Assembly (NCBI GenBank): GCA_963678235.1
Contig: OY782766.1
Coordinates: 4,092,001 to 4,156,000 of the forward strand
DNA length: 64,000 nucleotides
Reading direction: 5' to 3'
Source: JABMQB01 sp963678235
Lineage (GTDB): Bacteria; Bacteroidota; Bacteroidia; Bacteroidales; Prolixibacteraceae
In this document: one piece after another, positions 53,494 through 62,779 of the stretch
How positions within the stretch are numbered: the first letter of the stretch is position 1
How the letters are laid out: each line of letters starts with the position of its first letter
Program-made: the position numbers and the translations under genes
The notes under the pieces: model-generated
Database searches by the model: none
What the model was told of the DNA's origin: nothing
What the model saw: only the letters and a program-made list of their open reading frames with translations

Positions 53494-56151
53494 ATGGATT
53501 ACAAATTCACTGAAATTGAACAGAAATGGCAAAAGTATTGGGAAGAGAATAAAACCTTTAAGACAGAGGATGATTTTTCGAAACCTAAATATTATATTCT
53601 TGATATGTTTCCTTATCCTTCGGGGGCAGGTTTGCATGTCGGTCATCCGGAAGGTTACACTGCAACGGATATATTAAGCCGGTACAAACGGATGAAAGGA
53701 TTTAATGTATTGCATCCGATGGGATGGGATGCATTTGGATTGCCAGCTGAACAATATGCCATACAAACAGGAACTCATCCGGCTATTACTACCCAAAAAA
53801 ATTGCGATAACTTCCGCAGGCAGATTAAAGCCTTGGGTTTAAGTTACGATTGGGACCGTGAAATTAATACCACTGATCCGGATTACTTTAAATGGTCACA
53901 GTGGATTTTCACTAAACTTTATACGACCTGGTTTGATGCCGAAGCGAACAAAGGGAAACACATTGATGAACTTCCAATCCCTGCTGAAATAAAGGAAAAG
54001 GGAGATGCTGCCGTAAAGGAATTTGTGGACAGCAAACGATTGGCTTATTACGACAATGCCCAGGTTTGGTGGTGTAACAATTGTAAGATTGTTTGTGCCA
54101 ACGAGGAAGTTTTAACTGATGGCACGCACGAAAAATGCGGGCATCAGGTAATTCGAAAAAACCTGAAACAATGGTTGCTAAGAATTCCCCATTATGCAGA
54201 ACGTTTGTTGGAAGGGCTGGATGAACTGGACTGGCCTGCAGGTGTCATCGACATGCAGAAAAACTGGATTGGCAAATCAACCGGAGCCGAAGTTGACTTT
54301 AATATTGACGGGCTGGATGAAAAACTTAGGGTTTATACTACCAGACCTGATACTTTGTTTGGGGCAACATATATGGTTATTGCGCCTGAACATGAATTGG
54401 TGGATGAAATTACAATTCCTGAAAAGAAAGCTGAAGTTGCAGGATATTTAAAAGCAGCTTCATTAAAATCGGAATTGGACAGAACCGATTTGGCAAAAGA
54501 AAAGACAGGTGTGTTTACCGGGAGGTATGCAATTAATCCTGTGAACAATACTAAAATCCCTATTTGGGTAGCCGATTATGTACTGATGGGTTATGGAACC
54601 GGGGCAATTATGGCCGTTCCTGCACACGATACACGCGATTTTGAATTTGCGGAGACTTTTGATATCCCTATTGTTTGTATTCTTGATCCGAAAGAAGCCG
54701 CTGGTGAAGACCGCGAATTGGTGGTTGCCGGGAAAAAATGCTGGACCGACGATGGAGCATATATCAATTCAGGAAATGAAACAACCGGAATAAACATTAA
54801 TGGCTTAAACAAAGAAGAAGGAATAAAAACTGTTGTTGCCTGGTTAGAAGAAAAAGGATTGGGAAATGCATCAGTGAATTATAAAATGCGCGACTGGTTG
54901 TTTAGCAGGCAACGCTATTGGGGCGAACCATTTCCTGTTATTCATTGGGAGGACGGTGAAGTGACATTACTTGATAAAGAAGACTTGCCATTAAGGTTGC
55001 CCGAAATGCAGGAATACACTCCCGGTGATTCAGGTGAATCACCTTTGGCAAATGCTTCCGATTGGTTAAATGTGGTTGACAAAAATGGCAGAAAAGGCAG
55101 GCGGGAAACCAATACCATGCCGCAATGGGCGGGTTCTTGTTGGTATTATTTAAGGTATATCGATCCAAAGAATAAAGAGGATATTTTTGATCCGGCAAAA
55201 GAAGCCTATTGGATGCCGGTTGATTTATACATTGGAGGGGCAGAACATGCCGTATTGCACCTATTGTATTCCAGGTTCTGGCATAAAGTATTATTTGATC
55301 TGGGAATTGTTTCGACCAACGAGCCTTTTAAAAAGCTGTTTAACCAGGGAATGATACTGGCATTTGCTTTCGAAACTGCAACCGGGGCAAAAATTGCATC
55401 GGATTTGGTAGAAGAAAAAGACAGTAAATATTTTCACAAGGAAACAGGGGAAGAGCTGAAACAGATTGTTGCAAAAATGTCGAAGTCACTTAAAAATGTG
55501 ATTAACCCTGATGATGTTACAAAAAATTATGGTGCCGATGCACTTCGTTTATACGAAATGTTCATGGGACCATTAGATGAACGTAAACCCTGGGCTGAAA
55601 ATGGCGTAAAAGGAGTATTTAACTTCCTTGCTCGGGTCTACAGGTTTTTTGCCGACACCAACAACATTGTAGAAGGGGAGGAGGATAAAGAAGTGGAAAA
55701 ACTTCTTCATCAAACCATTGTGAAAGTTAGTCACGATATTGAAAACCTGAAATTTAATACAGGTATTTCAGCATTAATGGTGTTTAACAATTTAGCCATT
55801 AAAAAAGGTAGGGTTACCAAAGAAACAGCTCAACTTTTTGCAAGGATACTGGCTCCATATGCTCCCCACCTAGGCGAAGAGCTTTGGCAATTGTACGGAA
55901 ATGAAAGCACATTGACTTACGAGCCTTGGCCAGTAGCCGATGAGAAACTTTTGCAGGAAGACACCTATGAGTATCCGGTTTCATTCAACGGAAAAATGAG
56001 GTTTAAGCTGGAGCTTCCAATAGATATAAAACCTGAAGAAGTGGAAGGGATAATCAAAGGGCATGAGCAGGCGCAAAGATGGCTCGAAGGAAAAACCATT
56101 CGCAAGGTAATTTATGTTCCGAAAAAGATTATCAATATTGTTGTAGGTTAA
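53494..56151 (+). CDS. leuS: Leucyl-tRNA synthetase
   Basis: An 885-residue class I synthetase that charges tRNA-Leu and edits mischarged products. The HIGH motif is seen as GLHVGHPEGYTATD near residues 46-59, a zinc-type motif CNNCKIVCANE is present near 190, the CP1 editing domain carries TRPDTLFGATY and GAIMAVPAHDTRDFEFA, and KMSKS is AKMSKSLKN. The C-terminal anticodon-binding helices and the C-terminal KKIINIVVG are typical. Length matches bacterial LeuRS. It shares a terminator with lepA. Confidence 0.98.
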   Translation: MDYKFTEIEQKWQKYWEENKTFKTEDDFSKPKYYILDMFPYPSGAGLHVGHPEGYTATDILSRYKRMKGFNVLHPMGWDAFGLPAEQYAIQTGTHPAITTQKNCDNFRRQIKALGLSYDWDREINTTDPDYFKWSQWIFTKLYTTWFDAEANKGKHIDELPIPAEIKEKGDAAVKEFVDSKRLAYYDNAQVWWCNNCKIVCANEEVLTDGTHEKCGHQVIRKNLKQWLLRIPHYAERLLEGLDELDWPAGVIDMQKNWIGKSTGAEVDFNIDGLDEKLRVYTTRPDTLFGATYMVIAPEHELVDEITIPEKKAEVAGYLKAASLKSELDRTDLAKEKTGVFTGRYAINPVNNTKIPIWVADYVLMGYGTGAIMAVPAHDTRDFEFAETFDIPIVCILDPKEAAGEDRELVVAGKKCWTDDGAYINSGNETTGININGLNKEEGIKTVVAWLEEKGLGNASVNYKMRDWLFSRQRYWGEPFPVIHWEDGEVTLLDKEDLPLRLPEMQEYTPGDSGESPLANASDWLNVVDKNGRKGRRETNTMPQWAGSCWYYLRYIDPKNKEDIFDPAKEAYWMPVDLYIGGAEHAVLHLLYSRFWHKVLFDLGIVSTNEPFKKLFNQGMILAFAFETATGAKIASDLVEEKDSKYFHKETGEELKQIVAKMSKSLKNVINPDDVTKNYGADALRLYEMFMGPLDERKPWAENGVKGVFNFLARVYRFFADTNNIVEGEEDKEVEKLLHQTIVKVSHDIENLKFNTGISALMVFNNLAIKKGRVTKETAQLFARILAPYAPHLGEELWQLYGNESTLTYEPWPVADEKLLQEDTYEYPVSFNGKMRFKLELPIDIKPEEVEGIIKGHEQAQRWLEGKTIRKVIYVPKKIINIVVG

Positions 56152-56205
56152 TACCTTTTATATAGATTGAAGTTGGGTATTATAAAAATGCCTGATTTGA
56201 AAACA

Positions 56206-56246
56206 AAAAACCAGTCTGTATGATTTATATGCAAACTGGTTTTTTT
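56206..56246. terminator. Bidirectional terminator between leuS and lepA
   Basis: AAAAACCAGT (56206-56215) pairs perfectly with ACTGGTTTTT (56235-56244). A run on one side and T run on the other let it serve both convergent genes. Confidence 0.85.
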
Positions 56247-56273
56247 ATGGATGATTTCCCCATGAGGGAATCG

Positions 56274-58061
56274 TTAATCAAGTTTTAAGACTGCAAGGAA
56301 AGCTTTTTGAGGAACTTCAACATTCCCGATTTGTTTCATCTTCTTCTTTCCTTTCTTTTGTTTTTCAAGAAGCTTTCTCTTACGGGTAATATCACCACCA
56401 TAACATTTAGCGGTTACATCTTTTCGAACAGCTTTGACTGTTTCCCTGGCAATAATCTTTGCTCCAATTGCAGCTTGAATGGCAATGTCAAATTGTTGTC
56501 TTGGAATGAGTTCCTTTAGTTTTTCGCACATCCTTCGCCCAAAAGTATAGGCATTGTCAAAATGGATCAATGTTGACAATGCATCCACCATTTCGCCATT
56601 TAATAATATATCGAGCCTTACCAATTTTGCCGGTTTATATCCGCTCATGTGATAATCAAACGAGGCATAACCTTTCGAAATACTTTTTAACTTGTCGTAA
56701 AAGTCAAAAACGATCTCGCCCAAAGGCAGGTTGAAAACAAGTTCTGCCCTTTCCGAAGTTAAATAATTCTGGTTAAGTAGCGTTCCTCTTTTATCAAGGC
56801 ATAAATTCATGATTGGTCCAATAAATTCTGAAGCAGTAATGATATTGGCACGGATATATGGTTCGTCAATTGAACTCAGTGATGTTTGTGATGGCATTCC
56901 CGATGGGTTGTAAACTTCCACTTGGGAACCATCTGTTAAGTGGGCCATGTACGAAACGTTTGGCACGGTTGTGATCACATTCATGTCAAATTCGCGGTCG
57001 AGCCTTTCCTGAATAATTTCCATGTGCAAAAGACCAAGGAAACCACACCGGAAACCAAATCCCAATGCTGCCGACGATTCAGGTTCGAACGTAAGACTAG
57101 CATCGTTCAGTTGCAACTTGTCCATTGCATTTCGCAGGTCCTCATAATCGTCAGCATCAATTGGGTAAACACCAGCGAAAACCATAGGCTTTACTTCCTG
57201 GAACCCTTCTATTATATTTTTACATGGGTTTTTTACATGTGTAATCGTATCACCGACTTTTACCTCCTTTGCAGTTTTTATACCGGAAATAATATAGCCA
57301 ACATCTCCTGCCGACAGCTCATCCCTTGGTTCCATTTTAAGTTTTAGCACCCCAACTTCATCAGCCAGATATTCTTTGTTTGTTGAAACAAATTTAACCA
57401 GATCGCCTTTTTTGATGGTACCGTTGGTAATTTTAAAGTAGGCAATTATTCCACGAAACTGATTAAAAATAGAATCGAATATCAGAGCTTGCAATGGTGC
57501 TTCAGGATCACCTTTTGGAGGTGGTATTTTTTCAATGATATGCTCTAAGATGGTTTCAACTCCCAAGCCAGTTTTTCCACTTGCTTCAATAATATCTTCC
57601 TGGTCACAGCCAATCAGGTCAATAATTTGGTCCGATACTGCTTCAGGCATGGCATTTGGCAAGTCCATTTTGTTTAAAACCGGAATAATTTCCAGGTCAT
57701 TTTCAATTGCCAAATAAAGATTCGAGATTGTCTGGGCTTGTATTCCTTGAGTTGAATCAACAATCAAGAGCGCTCCTTCGCAAGAGGCTATAGATCTTGA
57801 AACTTCGTATGAAAAATCAACATGCCCGGGTGTATCAATTAAATTAAGCTTATATTTTTCTCCTTTGTGCAGATGGTCAATTTGGATTGCATGGCTTTTT
57901 ATGGTAATTCCCCGCTCTTTTTCCAACTCCATATCGTCAAGCACTTGCTCTTTCATTTCACGCTCACCCACCGTTTGTGTTGTTTCTAACAGCCTGTCGG
58001 CAAGGGTGCTTTTCCCATGGTCAATATGAGCAATGATGCAAAAATTCCTAATCTTCTTCAT
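56274..58061 (-). CDS. lepA: Elongation factor 4 (LepA)
   Basis: A 595-residue translational GTPase that acts on stalled or mis-translocated ribosomes. The G domain has AHIDHGKSTL (G1), the KERGITIKSH switch, DTPGHVDF (G3) and NKMDLP (G4). The LepA-specific C-terminal domain includes GYKPAKLVRLDILLNGE and the end MKQIGNVEVPQKAFLAVLKL. Length is standard. Nothing upstream suggests an operon; the 472-base gap to the next gene holds a possible small RNA. Confidence 0.98.
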   Translation of the reverse strand: MKKIRNFCIIAHIDHGKSTLADRLLETTQTVGEREMKEQVLDDMELEKERGITIKSHAIQIDHLHKGEKYKLNLIDTPGHVDFSYEVSRSIASCEGALLIVDSTQGIQAQTISNLYLAIENDLEIIPVLNKMDLPNAMPEAVSDQIIDLIGCDQEDIIEASGKTGLGVETILEHIIEKIPPPKGDPEAPLQALIFDSIFNQFRGIIAYFKITNGTIKKGDLVKFVSTNKEYLADEVGVLKLKMEPRDELSAGDVGYIISGIKTAKEVKVGDTITHVKNPCKNIIEGFQEVKPMVFAGVYPIDADDYEDLRNAMDKLQLNDASLTFEPESSAALGFGFRCGFLGLLHMEIIQERLDREFDMNVITTVPNVSYMAHLTDGSQVEVYNPSGMPSQTSLSSIDEPYIRANIITASEFIGPIMNLCLDKRGTLLNQNYLTSERAELVFNLPLGEIVFDFYDKLKSISKGYASFDYHMSGYKPAKLVRLDILLNGEMVDALSTLIHFDNAYTFGRRMCEKLKELIPRQQFDIAIQAAIGAKIIARETVKAVRKDVTAKCYGGDITRKRKLLEKQKKGKKKMKQIGNVEVPQKAFLAVLKLD

Positions 58062-58317
58062 TCATCTTTTTTTCAAAATACAAAAGCTCTATAGTTCTGC
58101 ACAGTTTCCCGCAAAGATATTTAATTTTTTTACTTGTGAAATGGAGATATAAAATTGATAGATGAATTGTTAATTTATTATTTATCTGTGTATAAAGGGA
58201 AATAATTAATAGATTATGAGAAGAAAAATAAGTCTTTAGGCAGAGGGATGATTTTGGGTAAATTTTCGGTTTTTAAATGCCATTGGTTTTTTGGCATAAG
58301 ATTTGTCATTCAAATAA

Positions 58318-58415
58318 TTGTACTTGAAATTCTTACTCAAGTACTTTTTTTCATAAGTTTGGTTTAGTTAGGTTTGACAATCCCCGGGAGCAGAGGCACT
58401 CGGGGTTCTTTTTTT
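58318..58415 (+). ncRNA. Candidate small RNA with two hairpins
   Basis: In a 472-base gap (58062-58533) free of reading frames, two T-tailed hairpins lie on the plus strand: GTACTTGA/TCAAGTAC (58320-58344) with T7, and CCCCG/CGGGG with an extended stem (58382-58405) followed by T7 to 58415. No plus-strand gene lies upstream (lepA is minus), so these are not a gene's terminators. A -24/-12-like TTGGCATAAGATTTGTC (58291-58307) and -7 boxes TAAGTTTG (58354) and TAGGTTTG (58369) are possible promoters. Function is not known. The remainder of the gap shows nothing else. Confidence 0.35.
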
Positions 58416-58533
58416 ATATAATGGTAGGGTAGCTGTGTTGAACGTAAAAATCCCGATAAGAAAATTAATAATCTGACATTAGAACCCTATCTTAGATAAA
58501 ATAGTGTTATCTCACTTTTTTAGGAGCTTAAAA

Positions 58534-58890
58534 TCACTTAACTATGATCCGTTTTACTTCTTTCGTTTCATCGGTAAACGAAACAGTAACCAGGTAAATT
58601 CCTGCAACTTTTTTAGTTAAGGTCACCGAAAAATGGCTTTCGTTTTTTTTGTTTGAATCAATGGTAGTTTTTTGCCCCAATAAGTTAGTAACCAGAATGG
58701 TTTCTATTTCTTTTTTCGCGGTAACTTGAAAAGTTTTCCCGGTTACGGGATTTGGGAATACCTTGAGCTTTGCATCGAATATTTCCTTTTCCTGATCCTG
58801 CACAAACTGATTGGCTTTCGTTTGTTCAGAAGATAAGGCTAAAAGTGAAAACTCGAAAGTAAATGCCAGCAAAAGTAAAAAATGTCTCAT
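58534..58890 (-). CDS. Stand-alone T9SS type A sorting domain protein
   Basis: A 118-residue exported protein with a signal peptide (MRHFLLLLAFTFEFSLLALSS) and, after a short linker, a full type IX sorting domain: LKVFPNPVTGKTFQVTA, TILVTNLLGQKT, then KKVAGIYLVTVSFTD and the basic end VKRIIVK. In the family these 80 residues are normally the tail of a large secreted protein that the T9SS delivers to the cell surface. Here no cargo domain precedes it. It could be a remnant, a decoy for the secretion machinery, or a surface peptide. Confidence 0.85.
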   Translation of the reverse strand: MRHFLLLLAFTFEFSLLALSSEQTKANQFVQDQEKEIFDAKLKVFPNPVTGKTFQVTAKKEIETILVTNLLGQKTTIDSNKKNESHFSVTLTKKVAGIYLVTVSFTDETKEVKRIIVK

Positions 58891-58963
58891 CTTTAAATTT
58901 GTTTAATTGTTTCATGCAAGGCAAACTATGCAAATTTGATGCCTTACTTTTACTGACAAGATA

Positions 58964-59701
58964 TTATTTAAATAGTTGTAAGGCTTTCTCTAAATCTTTT
59001 TGGGTATCAATTCCAAAACTTTCATAATTGGTAACAGCGGTTTTAATTTTGAAATTATTTTCAAGCCATCGGAGTTGTTCCAACGATTCGGCTTTCTCAA
59101 GATATCCTTGTCCGATTTGCGTTATTTTCTGTAAAATATCTGCTCTGTAGGCATACACGCCAATGTGCATCCAGTAGTCTTGTTTGTTAATCCATTCATC
59201 TTGGTTTGAATCCCGGAGGTAGGGTATTGGTGAGCGACTGAAATACAAAGCATTGCCTTCGTTATCAAGCACGACTTTTGGTTTGTTCGGGTCAAAAATT
59301 TCTGAATTTCGCGTAGCTTCTTTTACCAGGGTGGCTATTTCTGTATCAGCATTAATGCAATCTTTCAAGGATTCAAGATGTGCCCCTTTTAAAAAAGGTT
59401 CATCCCCTTGTATATTAATTACAAAATCGAAATCAAGGTTTTGTGCTATTTTTTGTGCTGCTTCAGCACACCTATCTGTACCACTTTTATGATCTTCAGA
59501 GGTAAATATAGCATTTCCCCCAAATGAAATTACCGAGTCAAATATCCTCTGGTCATCAGTAGCTACCCAGACTTCGTCCAATGCGGTTTTTGCATTTTCA
59601 TAAACGTGCTGGATCATTGGCTTACCGTTAATTATTGCAAGCGGTTTTCCCGGAAACCTTGTGGATGCATATCTGGCAGGTATAATTCCTAAAAAGACCA
59701 T
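58964..59701 (-). CDS. kdsB: 3-deoxy-manno-octulosonate cytidylyltransferase
   Basis: A 245-residue enzyme that activates Kdo as CMP-Kdo for lipopolysaccharide core synthesis. The N-terminal nucleotide site reads GIIPARYASTRFPGKPLAIINGKP, the second block is INIQGDEPFL, and the C-terminal EQLRWLENNFKI is typical. Length agrees with the family. Its presence shows a Gram-negative outer membrane with Kdo-containing LPS. It is 73 bases from the T9SS gene and transcribed the same way, but the two are probably separate units. Confidence 0.97.
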   Translation of the reverse strand: MVFLGIIPARYASTRFPGKPLAIINGKPMIQHVYENAKTALDEVWVATDDQRIFDSVISFGGNAIFTSEDHKSGTDRCAEAAQKIAQNLDFDFVINIQGDEPFLKGAHLESLKDCINADTEIATLVKEATRNSEIFDPNKPKVVLDNEGNALYFSRSPIPYLRDSNQDEWINKQDYWMHIGVYAYRADILQKITQIGQGYLEKAESLEQLRWLENNFKIKTAVTNYESFGIDTQKDLEKALQLFK

Positions 59702-59791
59702 ATTTTATTTTTTTGTGCAGGTAAAGATAAGCGATTGTAACTAAAAAAGGTTAAAATAACTATGTCGATAAATATTCCAACCTAAAAATTA

Positions 59792-59799
59792 TAACTTTG
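59792..59799 (+). promoter_or_regulatory. Bacteroidota -7 box of the sigma-54 activator gene
   Basis: TAACTTTG matches TAnnTTTG, 22 bases before the start. The -33 region is weak. It suggests the activator itself is read by the housekeeping sigma factor. Confidence 0.55.
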
Positions 59800-59821
59800 T
59801 AAGCTTATAAATTGCATGTAA

Positions 59822-61051
59822 ATGGATATTCAGAATATTAAACAAAGGTTTGAGATTATTGGAAATTCACCTGGATTAATTCGGGCAATCGAGGTTGCAG
59901 TTCAGGTGGCTCCCACTGATTTATCTGTTTTGATTAACGGGGAAAGTGGAACAGGGAAAGAGTTTTTCCCACAAATAATCCATCAATTTTCATCCAGGAA
60001 ACATGGTAAATATATTGCCGTTAACTGTGGGGCAATACCCGAAGGGACTATTGACTCTGAATTGTTTGGGCACGAAAAGGGGGCGTTTACCGGAGCTTTG
60101 TCAGACCGTAAAGGTTATTTTGAAGAAGCCAATGGAGGGACTATTTTCCTTGACGAGGTTGGCGAGTTGCCATTATCAACCCAGGTGAGGCTTCTCCGTG
60201 TGCTTGAAACAGGGGAGTTTATTAAGGTTGGATCATCGAAAGTAATCAAAACAAATGTACGTGTGATTGCTGCAACAAACCTTGATATACCAAAGGCAAT
60301 TGAAGAGAACAGATTTCGCGAAGATTTATATTACCGGTTAAATACGGTGCCAATTACCATGATCGCGTTGCGCGAAAGAGGGGACGATGTGTTGTTGCTT
60401 TTTCGAAAATTTGCGCGCGATTTTGCGGAGAAATACAGGATGCCACCTTTGTCGTTAAGCGATGAGGCTAAACAATTAATACTGAATTATAGTTGGCCTG
60501 GAAATGTCAGGCAGCTTAAAAATATCACCGAACAAATTTCGATCATCGAAAAGGACAGGGATTTATCGGCTGAAGCATTAAAAGCATATTTGCCGATTGG
60601 CAGGGGGGATAACCTTCCGGCAATTTTTAATTCGTCGAACGAAAAGACATTTAGCAACGAACGCGAAATCCTTTACCAGGTATTATTTGATATGAAAAGG
60701 GATATGAACGACCTTAAGAAACTGGTGGTTGATTTAATGCAAAACGGAAGTGTTGATAAGCTGTCGGGCGAACATTCTCAAATAATAAGGAACCTCTACA
60801 AAGAAGAAGAGAGGGGTTTTGTTCCTGAACCTAAATCGCATTCAATTCATATCGACCACATGGATAAGGTTGAAGTGGAAGACACGGAAGAATTTGTGGA
60901 AGAATCATTATCCCTTGAAGACAAGGAAAAAGAACTTATTGCGAAGGCACTGGATAAACATAATGGCAAAAGAAAGTATGCCGCAATGGAATTAGGGATC
61001 TCTGAACGGACCCTTTACCGAAAAATCAAAGAATACAACATCAATGGCTAA
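59822..61051 (+). CDS. Sigma-54-dependent transcriptional activator without receiver domain
   Basis: A 409-residue enhancer-binding protein. The AAA+ domain starts almost at the N-terminus, with Walker A GESGTGKE at residues 40-47, the sigma-54 contact loop GAFTGA at 87-92, Walker B GTIFLDEVGEL, and arginine finger region REDLYYRL. A linker of about 90 residues, partly coiled, leads to a Fis-type helix-turn-helix at the end (NGKRKYAAMELGISERTLYRKI). There is no receiver, PAS or GAF domain, so its activity may be controlled by level, partner binding or other means. It overlaps lptE by eight bases, in the cluster leading to groESL. Confidence 0.93.
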   Translation: MDIQNIKQRFEIIGNSPGLIRAIEVAVQVAPTDLSVLINGESGTGKEFFPQIIHQFSSRKHGKYIAVNCGAIPEGTIDSELFGHEKGAFTGALSDRKGYFEEANGGTIFLDEVGELPLSTQVRLLRVLETGEFIKVGSSKVIKTNVRVIAATNLDIPKAIEENRFREDLYYRLNTVPITMIALRERGDDVLLLFRKFARDFAEKYRMPPLSLSDEAKQLILNYSWPGNVRQLKNITEQISIIEKDRDLSAEALKAYLPIGRGDNLPAIFNSSNEKTFSNEREILYQVLFDMKRDMNDLKKLVVDLMQNGSVDKLSGEHSQIIRNLYKEEERGFVPEPKSHSIHIDHMDKVEVEDTEEFVEESLSLEDKEKELIAKALDKHNGKRKYAAMELGISERTLYRKIKEYNING

Positions 61052-61571
61052 ATTAATGTCCCATAAAATATATTTGTTAATCGTTGGTATTTTCCTTATG
61101 ATGCCGATGGTTAATTCGTGTAAAATCAGTTATTCGTTCACAGGGACAAACCTTGCTGCGGATATTAAATCGTTTTCAGTTGCATATTTTCCGAACAGGG
61201 CAAAACTTATAAATCCAAATTTGAGCCAAAAATTCACCGAAGAATTTAGGGAAAAACTTACGCGGCAAACTTCACTTAATGAAGAAGACGAAATGGGGGA
61301 TTTAGAATATTCAGGGTATATCAGTGGCTATGATATCCGGCCCATGGCGATTCAGAAAAACGATTTAGCGGCTCAAAACAGGCTCACCATTACAATTAAT
61401 GTTAAATATGTGAACAATAAGGATCACGAACAGGATTTTGAAAAGTCATTTACTGGATATGAAGATTATGATTCAACCGCATCATTTGATGCCGTTGAAG
61501 AAGAATTAATTGATACCATTATAAAAAAAATTACGGAAGATTTATTTAATGCTACCATCGCAAATTGGTAA
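61044..61571 (+). CDS. lptE: LptE-like LPS-assembly lipoprotein
   Basis: A 175-residue outer-membrane lipoprotein that plugs LptD and helps deliver LPS to the surface. The signal ends MVNSC, with Cys26 lipidated. After it, ISYSFTGTNL and KSFSVAYFPNRAKLINPNLSQKFTEEFREKL give the usual LptE layout of beta strands plus a helix. The sequence fits the Bacteroidota LptE form. It overlaps the activator gene by eight bases (ATGGCTAA) and is two bases from the next gene, a tightly coupled operon. An ATG at 61056 is a less likely start. Confidence 0.85.
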   Translation: MAKLMSHKIYLLIVGIFLMMPMVNSCKISYSFTGTNLAADIKSFSVAYFPNRAKLINPNLSQKFTEEFREKLTRQTSLNEEDEMGDLEYSGYISGYDIRPMAIQKNDLAAQNRLTITINVKYVNNKDHEQDFEKSFTGYEDYDSTASFDAVEEELIDTIIKKITEDLFNATIANW

Positions 61572-61573
61572 CA

Positions 61574-62185
61574 ATGGATACCTTAGATTTAAAAGCATAT
61601 ATTAAAAATCCTTCACTACTGGGCAAAGATACCATTGAGGGGATTAAAAACCTGACCGAACAATATCCATATTTCGAAACGGCGTGGATTCTATATATAA
61701 AAAACCTTAAAGTAATTAACCATCCGAAATATAAATCGGAACTAAAAAAGGTTGCCATTCGGATTTCGGATAGAAGAAAACTATATCACTTTTTGCATCC
61801 TGAGAACGGTAGTCCTGAATTTATTTTGAATGCTTTGTCGAAATCTTCCGCTTCGAATATTGGCGATTATCCTTTAAGTGATCTGGATGGTGAAGAAAAA
61901 GATTCGATTTCAAAAAATAGCTTAATTGATTCATTTATAGCAGCGCAGCCATCCTTAAAATTAAATGCAAACGAGAAAGAACCGTTGCCAGGGAAAGACA
62001 TTTCATTAAAAAGCGAGGAAGAAAATGATGAAATAATCACGGAAACTTTGGCTAAAATTTTTGTCGACCAAAAAAAATATGATAAAGCAATTGATGCATT
62101 TGAAAAATTATGTTTGAAGTTTCCAGAAAAAAATAGTTACTTTGCAGCCCAAATTGACGAAATAAATAAGATAAAAAACGAATAA
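61574..62185 (+). CDS. TPR-like protein of unknown function
   Basis: A 203-residue cytoplasmic protein. The N-terminal half (residues about 8-75) is helical with NPSLLGKDTIEGIKNLTEQY and YFETAWILYIKNLKV. Residues about 150-195 look like a single TPR-type helix pair (ETLAKIFVDQKKYDKAIDAFEKLCLKFPEK). The acidic middle is probably flexible. The function is unknown, but it sits in the tight lptE-secG operon. A start upstream at 61565 is possible, but ATG 61574 leaves a two-base gap after lptE, as seen in coupled genes. Confidence 0.7.
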   Translation: MDTLDLKAYIKNPSLLGKDTIEGIKNLTEQYPYFETAWILYIKNLKVINHPKYKSELKKVAIRISDRRKLYHFLHPENGSPEFILNALSKSSASNIGDYPLSDLDGEEKDSISKNSLIDSFIAAQPSLKLNANEKEPLPGKDISLKSEEENDEIITETLAKIFVDQKKYDKAIDAFEKLCLKFPEKNSYFAAQIDEINKIKNE

Positions 62186-62195
62186 TCAGGAAGTC

Positions 62196-62567
62196 ATGTA
62201 TACACTAATAACAGTTTTAATTTTTATAGTTTGTGTCCTTTTAATTTTGATCGTTTTGGTTCAAAACTCAAAAGGTGGTGGTTTGGCAAGTAATTTTCAA
62301 TCGTCAAACCAGGTAATGGGGGTTCGTAAAACCACCGATTTTTTAGAAAAAACAACTTGGGGATTAGCAGGGGCATTATTATTCTTAGCTGTTATTAGCT
62401 CAGCTTTTATTGTAAGGGAAGAAGCAGGTGTTGACCAATCAAGGATTCAAAATGAAATTGAAAACGAAATTGATCCTAACCAGATTCCAAGTTTCCCAAC
62501 AGCTACACCTGATGCGGCAACAACTACTCCTACTGCTGATGATGCAGGTGAAGGTGGTGCTGAATAG
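62196..62567 (+). CDS. secG: SecG preprotein translocase subunit
   Basis: A 123-residue SecG, the small subunit of the SecYEG translocon that aids export across the inner membrane. Two membrane helices are seen (TLITVLIFIVCVLLILIVLVQ and TWGLAGALLFLAVISSAFIV), joined by the conserved loop SKGGGLASNFQSSNQVMGVRK. The C-terminal tail is Thr/Ala/Asp-rich and acidic, longer than in E. coli but common in this phylum. It ends the operon, with a terminator 29 bases after the stop. Confidence 0.93.
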   Translation: MYTLITVLIFIVCVLLILIVLVQNSKGGGLASNFQSSNQVMGVRKTTDFLEKTTWGLAGALLFLAVISSAFIVREEAGVDQSRIQNEIENEIDPNQIPSFPTATPDAATTTPTADDAGEGGAE

Positions 62568-62596
62568 AGCAAGTTTAAATACGAATTAAGATATGG

Positions 62597-62632
62597 AAAT
62601 GCCGTCCTGTTTGGGGCGGCATTTTTCTTTTT
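62597..62632 (+). terminator. Intrinsic terminator after secG
   Basis: AAATGCCG (62597-62604) pairs with CGGCATTT (62617-62624), extended by three more pairs, with a T-rich tail. It separates the secG operon from groESL. Confidence 0.85.
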
Positions 62633-62779
62633 AGCATATTTTCCTGTCACCATGACAGGGGAAGTGACAAGTGTGTAAGTTTAAATAAATCAATGCAATA
62701 CAGCTATAAGACTAAGATTTTATTGCATTTTAAGTGTTAATTTGTCCATTAAATTGGGTTTGTCCAGTATGTTTCTTGC

